Part shown: piece after piece, positions 8,962 to 16,696 of the stretch | How the letters are laid out: each line of letters starts with the position of its first letter | Numbering within the stretch: the stretch's first letter is position 1 | Origin: Verrucomicrobiota bacterium | Lineage (GTDB): Bacteria; Verrucomicrobiota; Verrucomicrobiia; Limisphaerales; PALSA-1396 | Direction: 5' to 3' | Length of the DNA stretch: 64,000 nucleotides | Assembly: GCA_016200005.1 (NCBI GenBank) | Contig: JACQFP010000029.1 | Span: 1-64,000 of the forward strand | The notes under the pieces: model-generated | What the model saw: only the letters and a program-made list of their open reading frames with translations | Databases searched by the model: none | What the model was told of the DNA's origin: nothing | Position numbers and translations under genes: made by a program

Positions 8962-9570
8962 ATGACAGAACCGGAAGATTTTGAGGTGTTCATGAAGAAC
9001 TACCAGAACATGGTTTATACGACCGCGGTCCGCATGCTTGGCAACGAGGCTGATGCGGAGGACATCTCGCAGGAGGTTTTTCTCAAGGCCTGCGAGCGCT
9101 ATGAGGAACTTTCGCGCAGCCACCGAGCCGGCGGCTGGCTCAAGACTGTGACGAAGAACCTTTGTTTGAATCATCTGTCGCGTTACCGCTCCCGCTGGCG
9201 TTTTTTTTCGGAGATGTTTCACGAGGAAACAGGCGAGGATTATTCCGCTACTTTGGCCGCGCCCGAGGTTCACGAGAAAAACATGGCCGAGACTGAACAG
9301 CGTGAAACCTTGGAGACTGCCTTAAAGAAACTGCCCGCCGATCAGCGCGTACCTTTGGTGCTCTACCATTTTGAAGACATGAGTTACGAAGAAATCGCGC
9401 GGCAAATTGGCATATCGCTGAGCAAGGTCAAGATCGACATTCATCGCGGGCGCGAGGCGCTGCGACAGAAATTGAAGTTAAAACCGATAGGCGATTTCAT
9501 GACGGGCAGCGCGCAAATGATGGCGGACCGATCGGCTGCCGAAGTCAACCGTCCGGCTCAATCGAACTGA
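8962..9570 (+). CDS. ECF sigma-70 family RNA polymerase sigma factor
   Basis: A 202-residue ECF sigma factor. Region 2 spans about 8-75 ('NYQNMVYTTAVRMLGNEADAEDISQEVFLKA' then 'GGWLKTVTKNLCLNHL'). Region 4 spans about 110-165 ('LPADQRVPLVLYHFEDMSYEEIARQIGISLSKVKIDIHRGREAL'). A short tail of about 30 residues follows. It is followed after 7 bp by a small membrane protein that may be its anti-sigma factor and after that by a bactofilin-RDD membrane protein, so the three look like one envelope-stress style operon. The start ATG sits 6 bp after a perfect palindrome that ends in GGG (possible Shine-Dalgarno GGGAAG). Confidence 0.9.
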   Translation: MTEPEDFEVFMKNYQNMVYTTAVRMLGNEADAEDISQEVFLKACERYEELSRSHRAGGWLKTVTKNLCLNHLSRYRSRWRFFSEMFHEETGEDYSATLAAPEVHEKNMAETEQRETLETALKKLPADQRVPLVLYHFEDMSYEEIARQIGISLSKVKIDIHRGREALRQKLKLKPIGDFMTGSAQMMADRSAAEVNRPAQSN

Positions 9571-9577
9571 TTAATTC

Positions 9578-10036
9578 ATGGAAAGGGATTTTGAAAAACA
9601 GTTGGAGGAACTGATCCATCGGGAACTGCGCAAGCTGCCCGACCTGCCGGCCCCGGACACGTTGATTTCGCGTGTCCGGTCGGCCATCGCCGCCCAGGAC
9701 CGCCAGCCGTGGTGGCAGCGGCCGTTGCTGACCTGGCCGTTGGCGATGCGGCTGGGTTTTGTGGCATTGCTTCTGGGTGCTTTGGGAGCGGCTGGCTTTT
9801 ACGGTGCGGAGATTTCGCAAGGCGCAAGTGTTGTCTTTCAAAATGTCGAGCAGATCATCGCGTCGTTCACACCGTTGTGGGAGCGCCTGAGCGCGTTGGC
9901 GAACGCTGTGTTAATTCTGAGCCGAGCGATCAGCGCCCATTTTCTGATTTACGGGGCGGTGTTGTTGGGACTGATGTATCTGACCTGCGCCGGCTTCGGG
10001 ACACTCTTTTACCGGCTAACTTTCGCCAAACGTTAA
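9578..10036 (+). CDS. Small membrane protein, putative anti-sigma factor
   Basis: This 152-residue protein has a charged N-terminal cytosolic segment (about 1-45, 'KQLEELIHRELRKLPDLPAPDTLISRV') and two hydrophobic segments ('AMRLGFVALLLGALGAAGFYG', about 55-76, and 'FLIYGAVLLGLMYLTCAGFG', about 121-142). The size, the location directly behind an ECF sigma gene (7 bp gap) and the cytosolic N-terminus linked to membrane helices fit an anti-sigma factor. There is no HxxxCxxC zinc motif, so assignment rests on context. The final stop is 7 bp before the next gene. Confidence 0.6.
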   Translation: MERDFEKQLEELIHRELRKLPDLPAPDTLISRVRSAIAAQDRQPWWQRPLLTWPLAMRLGFVALLLGALGAAGFYGAEISQGASVVFQNVEQIIASFTPLWERLSALANAVLILSRAISAHFLIYGAVLLGLMYLTCAGFGTLFYRLTFAKR

Positions 10037-10043
10037 GCAAAAT

Positions 10044-11591
10044 ATGAAACTAGAATCCGCCATTCTAAATGTGTCACTCGTTCTGACGCTGACATTACAG
10101 GCAGCGTGGGGTTTGGATGCGCCACAACCCCCAGCCGACGTGGTTCAACCTGAGCTTGGCCTGATTTCCCGCGCCGACAAGGAAGTGGGTACCAACGCGT
10201 CAGCGGAAACGGAGGAGGAGTCGAACCAAAAGGAATTCAGGGATATTGTGAAGGTGGGAGGCGATGTGGTGCTCAAAGCGGATCAGACCAGCAAGGATGT
10301 CGTGGTGGTGCGCGGCTCCGCCACCATCGACGGAACAATTGAGGGAGATTTGGTCGTGGTCCTCGGCGCGGCAACGGTCAACGGCACAATCAAGGGAGAC
10401 ATGGTCGTGGTGCTTGGTTCTGCAAAATTGGGGCCGAAGGCGGAGGTCAAGCGCGGTGCAACAATCGTGGGCGGAAAACTGGATGCTGATCCCGAAGCGA
10501 AGATTGGCGGGCAACGGGTGGAGATCACTGCTGCGAAGGTGCCGGGACTCGGGCCGTTGACGGATTGGTTCAAGCACGGCTTTTTTTTGGCGCGACCTTT
10601 GCCGCCGCAAGTCGGTTGGGTTTGGATTGTCGCGATCGTGATGTTTCTGATCAACTTGCTGCTTTGCGTGATGTTTCCTCGTCCCATTCAAGCGTGCATT
10701 GACCGTGTGGAGAAAAATCCCATCGGTTCATTCTTCAGCGGGATTCTGGCGCTGATTCTGTTCAGCCCGTTGGCAATTTTGCTGGTGGCGACCGGAGTGG
10801 GCATTGTGATCATCCCGTTTTTGGTTTGCGCGTTGGTGGTGGCGTATTTATTTGGAAAGGTCGCAGTGTATCGGTACGCCGGTCTGCAAATCGTGCGGCC
10901 GATGAGTTCCGCTGTGGCCCAATCGGCGCTGTTGACACTGGTCGCGGGCACAGTGATTTTCTATCTGCTTTATATGGTGCCGGTAATCGGATTTGTCGTG
11001 TGGGGCGTGGCGGGTGTTTGGGGACTCGGGGCAGTGTTGCTGGCGGCGATTGGAAGTTTTAGGAGGGAAAGGACAAGTCCTGCTTCCGGCGCGTCCAACA
11101 GCGGAACAGCGCCGGCTTTCGCGATGCCGCTGGCCGGAAGTAATCCGCCGCCGATTTCTGCGGAGCCCACCGTACCACTTGCAGGAAGCAACCCTCCCAT
11201 CATCACGACCGAGAGTACGCTGCCGCGCGTCGGTTTCTGGTTGCGCTTTCTGGCGAGCGTCCTGGATTTGCTCTTGATCGGGACAATTTCCGCGTGGATG
11301 CACCTGCCGCGATGGTTTCTTATTCTGTTTGGAATTTATCACCTTGCAATGTGGACATGGAAAGGAACCACCATCGGCGGGATCGTGCTGGGAATTAAAG
11401 TTGTCCGCGTTGATGGTCGTCCACTCGGTTTTGCCGTGGCGTTGATCCGATGCCTTGCCAGTGTGTTTTCGGCTATGGCGCTGTTTGTCGGATTCTTCTG
11501 GGCGGGGTGGAGTCGCGAGAAGCAATCATGGCACGATAAGATTGCCGGCACCATCGTGGTCAAAGTGCCCAAAGCCATGTCGCTGGTCTGA
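10044..11591 (+). CDS. Bactofilin-like polymer-forming domain fused to RDD membrane domain
   Basis: A 515-residue protein starting with a signal peptide (about 1-23). Residues about 70-150 form a regular short-period beta repeat ('DVVVVRGSATIDGTIEGDLVVVLGAATVNGTIKGDMVVVLGSA'), typical of bactofilin or polymer-forming cytoskeletal modules. A cluster of hydrophobic helices follows (about 190-340), then a Pro/Ser-rich linker with two 'PLAGSNPP' copies, then an RDD domain from about 390 ('PRVGFWLRFLASVLDLLLIG', ending 'KQSWHDKIAGTIVV'). It is the third gene of the sigma operon, so it may be an envelope component whose synthesis the sigma factor controls. The stop codon abuts the stop codon of the convergent methyltransferase with no base between. 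Confidence 0.75.
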   Translation: MKLESAILNVSLVLTLTLQAAWGLDAPQPPADVVQPELGLISRADKEVGTNASAETEEESNQKEFRDIVKVGGDVVLKADQTSKDVVVVRGSATIDGTIEGDLVVVLGAATVNGTIKGDMVVVLGSAKLGPKAEVKRGATIVGGKLDADPEAKIGGQRVEITAAKVPGLGPLTDWFKHGFFLARPLPPQVGWVWIVAIVMFLINLLLCVMFPRPIQACIDRVEKNPIGSFFSGILALILFSPLAILLVATGVGIVIIPFLVCALVVAYLFGKVAVYRYAGLQIVRPMSSAVAQSALLTLVAGTVIFYLLYMVPVIGFVVWGVAGVWGLGAVLLAAIGSFRRERTSPASGASNSGTAPAFAMPLAGSNPPPISAEPTVPLAGSNPPIITTESTLPRVGFWLRFLASVLDLLLIGTISAWMHLPRWFLILFGIYHLAMWTWKGTTIGGIVLGIKVVRVDGRPLGFAVALIRCLASVFSAMALFVGFFWAGWSREKQSWHDKIAGTIVVKVPKAMSLV

Positions 11592-12404
11592 TCATTTTGT
11601 GGCGATCAAAGTCAGGCGCTGCCACCACCAGACAATCTTCCCGTCTTCCTCAGCCAATCGAAATAACTCACGGGCTGACTGCGGTGCAGCGGCGACCAAG
11701 GACCGAACCTGCTCGCGGTTTTCCGTCGGAGTGGCGGCAGTGTCGAAATACCAATTGAGGTCGGGCTGTTTGAACGGTCTCAAGATCGCCTGCGTCACTT
11801 TCAAACCGTTCGCTTCGCAGATTTGAATCCAGGCGCGTGGAGTCAGCAGCCGATGATGGCTTGGGTCGCGAAGTTTTTCCACGTCGTGCAGCCAGGCTTC
11901 GGCTCCGGGTTGATCGTCGGCCACGCTGCCGTCGATCAATAACAGATGGCCCGGCGATTTGAGCACGCGTGCGGTTTCCCTGACGAACGATTCCGGGGAG
12001 CTGAAGTGATGGGCGGCGACACGGCAGGTGACCAGATCGAAACTGGCGTAGGAGTAGGGAAATTGTTCGGCGGGGTGTGTTCGGGTTTGCACTTTCAAGT
12101 TGCGCCGGGTCGCCGCTTCCGATGCGCGCGCCAGCATGGCGGGCGAAATATCGGCCAGCGTGACGTGATGGCCGAGGCTGGCGAGATACAAGCCAGTATG
12201 GCCGGCGCCGGTCGCGACATCGAGTACGTGCGAAGCGGGAGCTAATGCGATGGTTGAAATTGCCGCGCGCACATCATCGACGTTTTCGAGGATGTGACCC
12301 TGGGCGTAACAATGGCTTTGTCTGGAGAATTGTGATTGGGCGGCCTGTTGAATTTCGTCGAGTGTCGGGCCGGTGCGTCCGTTTGCTGGAAGGCGCTTGG
12401 ACAT
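11592..12404 (-). CDS. Class I SAM-dependent methyltransferase (UbiE-like)
   Basis: This 270-residue protein has the class I methyltransferase pattern: motif I 'VLDVATGAGHTGLYLA' near residues 60-75, 'VTLADISPAMLARA' (motif post I), 'FDLVTCRVAAHHFSSPESFVRETARVLKSPGHLLLIDG' (motifs II-III). It resembles the UbiE/Coq5 and small-molecule methyltransferase group; the substrate cannot be read from the sequence. A menaquinone or ubiquinone C-methyltransferase role is possible because a polyprenyl synthase gene lies divergently next to it, but this is only context. The 3' end meets the RDD gene stop to stop. Confidence 0.85.
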   Translation of the reverse strand: MSKRLPANGRTGPTLDEIQQAAQSQFSRQSHCYAQGHILENVDDVRAAISTIALAPASHVLDVATGAGHTGLYLASLGHHVTLADISPAMLARASEAATRRNLKVQTRTHPAEQFPYSYASFDLVTCRVAAHHFSSPESFVRETARVLKSPGHLLLIDGSVADDQPGAEAWLHDVEKLRDPSHHRLLTPRAWIQICEANGLKVTQAILRPFKQPDLNWYFDTAATPTENREQVRSLVAAAPQSARELFRLAEEDGKIVWWWQRLTLIATK

Positions 12405-12495
12405 AGTTGAGTAATGTTTCGACTAGTTTGATTACCTCGAGATCGAGTGATTCGCCAGTCGAAAGGCAAAAAGGATCCCCGGCGAAGATAACGGT

Positions 12496-12524
12496 TTGAC
12501 TTGCGCAAAGCTCAACCGTAGGGT
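12496..12524 (+). promoter_or_regulatory. Possible sigma-70 promoter for the polyprenyl synthase gene
   Basis: TTGACT (12496-12501) and TAGGGT (12519-12524) are separated by 17 bp. The -35 box is good and the -10 box weak. The predicted start would be near 12531, almost at the ATG (12533), so the transcript would be nearly leaderless or the real start codon lies further in. Confidence 0.3.
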
Positions 12525-12532
12525 GTTGGCGC

Positions 12533-13624
12533 ATGCTCGCTGCTGAAACCAGAACCCCGACAGCGGCGGTCGGGGCGGCCACCAACTTAAATCCAGAACC
12601 TCCGGCCCGGAATCTGCGCCCCGGTGTGGCTCCAGTTGCCTGGAAGCAGATTGTGGAGCCGTTGGAGCCATTTCTTCAAGCCGTGGCCAAACGTCTGGAA
12701 AAGCAGATCGAGGAATTTGAGCCCGCCATCGCGCCGTATGCAGAATACGCGTTGACGGGGCAGGGGAAGCAATTGCGGCCGGCGTTGGTGGCGTTGAGCG
12801 CGGGCGCGACGGGCGAAATCAACGACACTCACATCACCGTGGCGGTCATCATCGAGATGGTGCATCTGGCGACGCTGGTGCATGACGACGTGATGGACGA
12901 GGCGGAAATCCGGCGGGGACGACTGACCTTGGCGGCGAATTGGGGGAACGAAATCGCAGTGTTGTTCGGCGATTGTCTGTTCGCCCACGCGCTGAAGCTG
13001 GCGGCCAGTTTTCCCACACCCGAAATCTGCCGGGCGGTGGCGATGGCGACCAACACGGTTTGTTCCGGTGAGATATTGCAGACGCAACAGCGGCGAAACT
13101 TCCAATTTTCACGCAAGGAATATTTCAAGGTGTTGGAAATGAAGACGGCGGAACTGTTTGCGCTCTCGTGTGATTTGGGGGCGTGCCTTAGTCGGTTCCC
13201 GGGTGCTCGAAGGAACGCATTGCGCCGGTTTGGATTGGCATTGGGCACGGCGTATCAAGTGTATGACGATTGCCTGGATTTGTACGGTTCGGAAGCGGTG
13301 GTCGGCAAATCGCTTGGCACCGACCTGGCGAAAGGGAAATTGACGTTGCCTTTGCTATTGCTTTGGGAACGCGCGGATCGGCTCGAGCGCGAAGAGTTGC
13401 AGGAGTTGATCCAACAATGGGAATCAAAATCTTTTCCACGGATTCTCGAATTGCTGAACAAACATGAGACGCGCAATGGTTCCTTGGAGGTCATTCGGCA
13501 TCATTTGGAAAAGGCGCGGCAGACTTTGAGCGCGCTGCCCGGGTCGGAAAGTCGGACTGGCTTGATCGGCCTGACTGAATATCTGGCACGGCAGGCGGAA
13601 ATTTTGGGGGCTAACGGCCTATGA
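12533..13624 (+). CDS. ispB: Polyprenyl (trans-isoprenyl) diphosphate synthase
   Basis: A 363-residue IspA/IspB-type prenyltransferase. It has the first Asp-rich motif in short form 'LVHDDVMDEAEIRRG', the 'GKQLRPALVALSAGA' region before it, and the second motif 'QVYDDCLDLYGSEAVVGKSLGTDLAKGKLTLPLL'. It condenses isopentenyl diphosphate with an allylic primer to make the quinone side chain (or another long prenyl chain). Residues 7-16 (RTPTAAVGAATN) are encoded by a CCCCGAC-type palindrome, so the N-terminus is repeat-derived. The first conserved residues begin at about 35. The stop overlaps the next gene by 4 bp (ATGA). Confidence 0.9.
   Translation: MLAAETRTPTAAVGAATNLNPEPPARNLRPGVAPVAWKQIVEPLEPFLQAVAKRLEKQIEEFEPAIAPYAEYALTGQGKQLRPALVALSAGATGEINDTHITVAVIIEMVHLATLVHDDVMDEAEIRRGRLTLAANWGNEIAVLFGDCLFAHALKLAASFPTPEICRAVAMATNTVCSGEILQTQQRRNFQFSRKEYFKVLEMKTAELFALSCDLGACLSRFPGARRNALRRFGLALGTAYQVYDDCLDLYGSEAVVGKSLGTDLAKGKLTLPLLLLWERADRLEREELQELIQQWESKSFPRILELLNKHETRNGSLEVIRHHLEKARQTLSALPGSESRTGLIGLTEYLARQAEILGANGL
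12555..12575. repeat. CCCCGACA..GTCGGGG palindrome inside ispB
   Basis: CCCCGAC (12555-12561) and GTCGGGG (12569-12575) are perfect inverted copies around 7 bp. The element reads as TPTAAVGA in the prenyl synthase, the same frame as the TPTAGVGA copies in the CheR gene. Confidence 0.75.
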
Positions 13625-14274
13625 TTATGACCGACCGCGTACCCCGTAAGGCAACAACGGGCTCGTCAGCCAAAGAGCCTGCGGCGGCTTCATCTGCCGA
13701 TAAACAGCCCGATGAATCCGCCCTGGTGCAACGCGCCCGCAAAGGAGATTTGTCCGCCTACGACGGTCTGGTCCGGCGCTACCAGGAGCGCATTTATGCC
13801 ACGCTCTACAACATGACTTCCAATCACGAGGATGCCAATGATCTAGTGCAGGAGGCGTTCATCAAGGCTTTTCAGGCGCTGAAGTCCTTCAAAGGCGGCT
13901 CGAGTTTCTACACCTGGATTTACCGGATTGCCGTCAATCGAACCATCAACTTCCTGAAGCAACGGAAGAATCGGACGCATTTAAGCTTGAACGATCTGGA
14001 TTTTAATGCCGAACATGATCCCGATCTCGTGGCGCTGGTTTCGGACAAGACACCGCGTCGCGAGGTGCAACTCAGTGAGTTGCAGGAAAAATTGAACGCG
14101 GCCATGCAGAAACTGTCAGAAGATCACAGATTGGTTGTGACGTTGCATGATATTCAAGGTCTCTCGCATGAGGAAATTGGTGAAATTATGGACTGCAACA
14201 TCGGCACGGTACGGTCGCGGCTGTTCTACGCGCGCCAGCAATTGCAAGGTTACTTATCCGAATATTTGAAGTGA
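13621..14274 (+). CDS. ECF sigma factor (RpoE/SigW-like)
   Basis: A 217-residue ECF sigma factor: a variable 35-residue N-terminus, region 2 ('LVRRYQERIYATLYNMTSNHEDANDLVQEAFIKAFQAL', 'YTWIYRIAVNRTINFLKQRK'), and region 4 ('LSEDHRLVVTLHDIQGLSHEEIGEIMDCNIGTVRSRLFYARQQL'). Its ATG overlaps the prenyl synthase stop (ATGATTATGA), and a second ATG lies at 13627. The downstream membrane protein overlaps its stop by 4 bp, so the three genes form one translationally coupled unit. Adjacency to a prenyl synthase gene hints at control of envelope lipid-carrier or quinone supply, but no target promoter is visible. Confidence 0.9.
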   Translation: MIMTDRVPRKATTGSSAKEPAAASSADKQPDESALVQRARKGDLSAYDGLVRRYQERIYATLYNMTSNHEDANDLVQEAFIKAFQALKSFKGGSSFYTWIYRIAVNRTINFLKQRKNRTHLSLNDLDFNAEHDPDLVALVSDKTPRREVQLSELQEKLNAAMQKLSEDHRLVVTLHDIQGLSHEEIGEIMDCNIGTVRSRLFYARQQLQGYLSEYLK

Positions 14275-14747
14275 ATATGAACTCCGCTCCTGAAGACTTT
14301 GGTCAGTTGCGTCGCTTGTTGGTGTTGAAGCGATATGAACAACCGCCACCCCGTTATTTTAACGAGTTGCCACGGAGAGTGCTTTCCCGATTGGAGGCGG
14401 CCCAATCCGCGGAATCGGTTTCCTGGCTGGAGCGGTTGATGCAGATTTTTGAGTTGAAACCCATTCTGACCGGGGCGTTCGGGATCACCGCGTTCGGCTT
14501 GTTGCTCATCGGTTTGGTGTCCTTTGAGCGACCTGAGAACGCGACGACGACGATGAATCCAATCGTGGCCGAAGGTTCAAGAGTCCCGGCGACACCTTCG
14601 GATGGTGGAGTAAATCAATTTGCGACCGCAACTGCCGAGTCGGGATCCAGCGTTGACCCGGCGATCAGTACCCAACCGTCCAGCGCGATGTTCCCGGGCT
14701 ACCGTTTGAATGTGCAGTCCATTTCGTTCAATCCGAGCGGCAACTGA
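14271..14747 (+). CDS. Single-pass membrane protein, putative anti-sigma partner
   Basis: This 158-residue protein has a cytosolic N-terminus of about 60 residues ('PPPRYFNELPRRVLSRLEAAQ'), one hydrophobic helix at about 68-85 ('ILTGAFGITAFGLLLIGLVSF') and a Ser/Thr-rich outer tail. The GTG start at 14271 overlaps the sigma stop; ATG at 14277 is the alternative. The topology and coupling to the ECF gene suggest an anti-sigma factor, but there is no zinc or known anti-sigma motif. Confidence 0.6.
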   Translation: MNMNSAPEDFGQLRRLLVLKRYEQPPPRYFNELPRRVLSRLEAAQSAESVSWLERLMQIFELKPILTGAFGITAFGLLLIGLVSFERPENATTTMNPIVAEGSRVPATPSDGGVNQFATATAESGSSVDPAISTQPSSAMFPGYRLNVQSISFNPSGN

Positions 14748-14749
14748 AC

Positions 14750-14784
14750 AAGTGCGGAGTGGTGAGTGCGGAGTCCGCACTTTT
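14750..14784. terminator. Bidirectional hairpin at the convergent gene ends (heptamer GTGCGGA family)
   Basis: AAGTGCGGA (14750-14758) pairs with TCCGCACTT (14774-14782); a second copy AGTGCGGA (14765-14772) can pair with the same arm. The two copies are 14 bp apart (agtgcgg-agtggtg-agtgcgg, period 7). A short T-run follows on the plus strand. It lies just after the plus-strand stop and overlaps the last codons of the minus-strand CvpA gene. Confidence 0.5.
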
Positions 14785-16006
14785 AGATTTCCCGTTCAAA
14801 AACCAGCGCGACGCCCATACCACTTATCGTCAATTTGTCGCCGTCAACAACTGCTTCCAGTGATTCAGGAATTCCTTTACCGGGAAAACTCAACTTGTAT
14901 TTGGTGTTGCCGCCTTCCCAAGTTCCTTGGATCGATTGCGACTGGCCGGTGACGGCAACTCCCGGTTTGGGTTGCACCGCTCCTTTGAAAATTGCCTGTT
15001 TGTCCGCCGCCGCCAGGAAACTCGTTTGACTGAGCTGGGCCGTCATCAACTTCTTCTGTCGCAACAATTCTCCCGAACCGATGTTGGGCTTGGTTTCTTT
15101 CAGGTGAATCAATGTGTCGTTCAGATCAAACCGCCAGCGCCCCAGGATTTTTTCGTTGTCGAACTTTGGCGATTTCTCCGTTTCCAGGTAGGTCCGCAAG
15201 TCCTTGAGGTTGGGCGCGGCCAGCGACCAAATCTCCTGCACAAGGTCGAGGTTGTTCAAGATGGATTGCATGATCGGATAGTTCACCAGCTCCATGACCG
15301 TGACTTGGGAAGAAGCCCGCAGGTTGGCGAATTTCTCGTCCTTGGCCATTTCCTGAAATTCAGGCCGTTCCCCCAACGCCACAAAAACCGGGTAACGGGC
15401 CAGCCGTCGGTCAGCCAGTGGATTGTGGTAAATGACGCCGACCACATCTGCGGAGTCGTAATAGGTTGCCGGCATCGGATCGATGGCGGCCACGGCTTTG
15501 GCGAGGCCGGTGGTTTGCAAATCCTTGCCGGCCTTGTTTAATATTCTGACCTGCACCGGGCCGGGGTTTTCAGTCGTGACCATCTGAACGGTCAAATAAC
15601 TAAACGAGTGGATGACGAACGAGATCAGAAGAAGGTAAATCGCGCCGTTGACCAAGCCAAGGCAAAGCCCCACGCGATGGTTCAATCGCTCCCACAGCGC
15701 GCCTTTCAAATCGCCTTCCTTGTATTTGTAATGCACGTCCACTTTGCGATGCAGGACCATGCCGGCAATTTTGAAGATAATCAGGACTACCAAGAAAATG
15801 ATGAAAGGCGACAACAACCAGGCCCAGAGGGGATTCTTGAGACCCACGAGCGGAAATATCGGTTTCAACAACCGCGCCAGCGGCCCAGCCAGCATCGTTC
15901 CCAACAAGAGTCCCACCAATGAAAACGCCACGCGGATGGCACCCTGATGAAAGCCAACCGCGCCGAGCGCGCCCAGCAGCAATAGAGCAAGAATCCAGAT
16001 TGTCAT
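14783..16006 (-). CDS. CvpA family membrane protein with C-terminal extension
   Basis: A 407-residue protein. The first 150 residues carry four hydrophobic helices in the CvpA pattern ('TIWILALLLLGALGAVGFHQGAIRVAFSLVGLLLGTMLAG', 'LWAWLLSPFIIFLVVLIIFKIAGMVL', 'GLCLGLVNGAIYLLLISFVIHSF'). The remaining 250 residues are soluble and end in a small beta domain ('IQGTWEGGNTKYKLSFPGKGIPESLEAVVDGDKLTISG') that looks like a lipocalin or 'TWEG' type module. CvpA proteins are inner-membrane proteins linked to colicin V export and envelope homeostasis. ATG 16006 was preferred to GTG 16012. The upstream 126 bp is shared with the divergent Rieske gene. Confidence 0.75.
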   Translation of the reverse strand: MTIWILALLLLGALGAVGFHQGAIRVAFSLVGLLLGTMLAGPLARLLKPIFPLVGLKNPLWAWLLSPFIIFLVVLIIFKIAGMVLHRKVDVHYKYKEGDLKGALWERLNHRVGLCLGLVNGAIYLLLISFVIHSFSYLTVQMVTTENPGPVQVRILNKAGKDLQTTGLAKAVAAIDPMPATYYDSADVVGVIYHNPLADRRLARYPVFVALGERPEFQEMAKDEKFANLRASSQVTVMELVNYPIMQSILNNLDLVQEIWSLAAPNLKDLRTYLETEKSPKFDNEKILGRWRFDLNDTLIHLKETKPNIGSGELLRQKKLMTAQLSQTSFLAAADKQAIFKGAVQPKPGVAVTGQSQSIQGTWEGGNTKYKLSFPGKGIPESLEAVVDGDKLTISGMGVALVFEREI

Positions 16007-16138
16007 GCGCACAGACTAGAATTGGTTTGGCGCAAAAGCACGCAGAAAATGATGATGCGAATGATCCCAAAGGACGATTCACGTTTGCATTTGTTGCGAT
16101 TTTCAGGAACATGGATGCAAACTAGACAGTCACAATCA

Positions 16139-16696
16139 ATGGAAGCCATGCACGCACCAGATTCGACGCAACAACCCGACCGGCGCGGGTTTTTCAAAAG
16201 AGCTTTTGCGACGGTTATTGGGATCGTGATTGGTTTGGTCCCCATCGCGTCAGGGTTGACCGTGTTTTTCGACCCGCTACGCAGGAAATCATCCACCAGC
16301 GGCGCCATTCGCGTGACGACCCTGGAAGCACTGCCCATCGACGGCGTACCCCGCAAATTTCCCGTGGTCGCCAGCCGGGTTGATGCGTGGAATACGTTTA
16401 CCGAGGTACCCATCGGCGCCGTGTATCTTCGTCGCACGGGTGAAAGGACCCTACAGGCGTTCAACGTCGTGTGTCCTCACGCTGGCTGCTTTGTGGATTT
16501 CCTGCCGGAGCGCGGTTCCTTCCGTTGTCCCTGTCACGAGAGCACGTTCACAGCAGATGGCAAAATTGACAATCCCGACAGCCCCGCGCAACGCGGGTTG
16601 GACAGCTTGAAGGTGGAGATTCGAGGCAATAAAGAGGTCTGGGTGGAATTCCAAAACTTTCAGGCCGGTCATGCAGAGAAGTTACCCATTGCATGA
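16139..16696 (+). CDS. qcrA: Rieske [2Fe-2S] protein of a menaquinol:cytochrome c reductase
   Basis: A 185-residue protein with a Tat-like N-terminus ('RRGFFKRAFATVIGIVIGLVPIASG') that acts as the membrane anchor, and a C-terminal Rieske domain with both cluster-binding boxes, 'CPHAGC' and 'CPCHEST'. It moves electrons from quinol at the Qo site to cytochrome c. The longer frame to 16022 is open but adds unrelated residues, so I chose ATG 16139; ATG 16148 has a closer GGAAG and is also possible. The stop overlaps the cytochrome b ATG by 4 bp. Confidence 0.9.
   Translation: MEAMHAPDSTQQPDRRGFFKRAFATVIGIVIGLVPIASGLTVFFDPLRRKSSTSGAIRVTTLEALPIDGVPRKFPVVASRVDAWNTFTEVPIGAVYLRRTGERTLQAFNVVCPHAGCFVDFLPERGSFRCPCHESTFTADGKIDNPDSPAQRGLDSLKVEIRGNKEVWVEFQNFQAGHAEKLPIA

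Noticed and set aside
13270-13467. Additional small plus-strand ORFs inside ispB and other genes
   Set aside because: They are frame shadows within conserved enzymes and lack any independent evidence.
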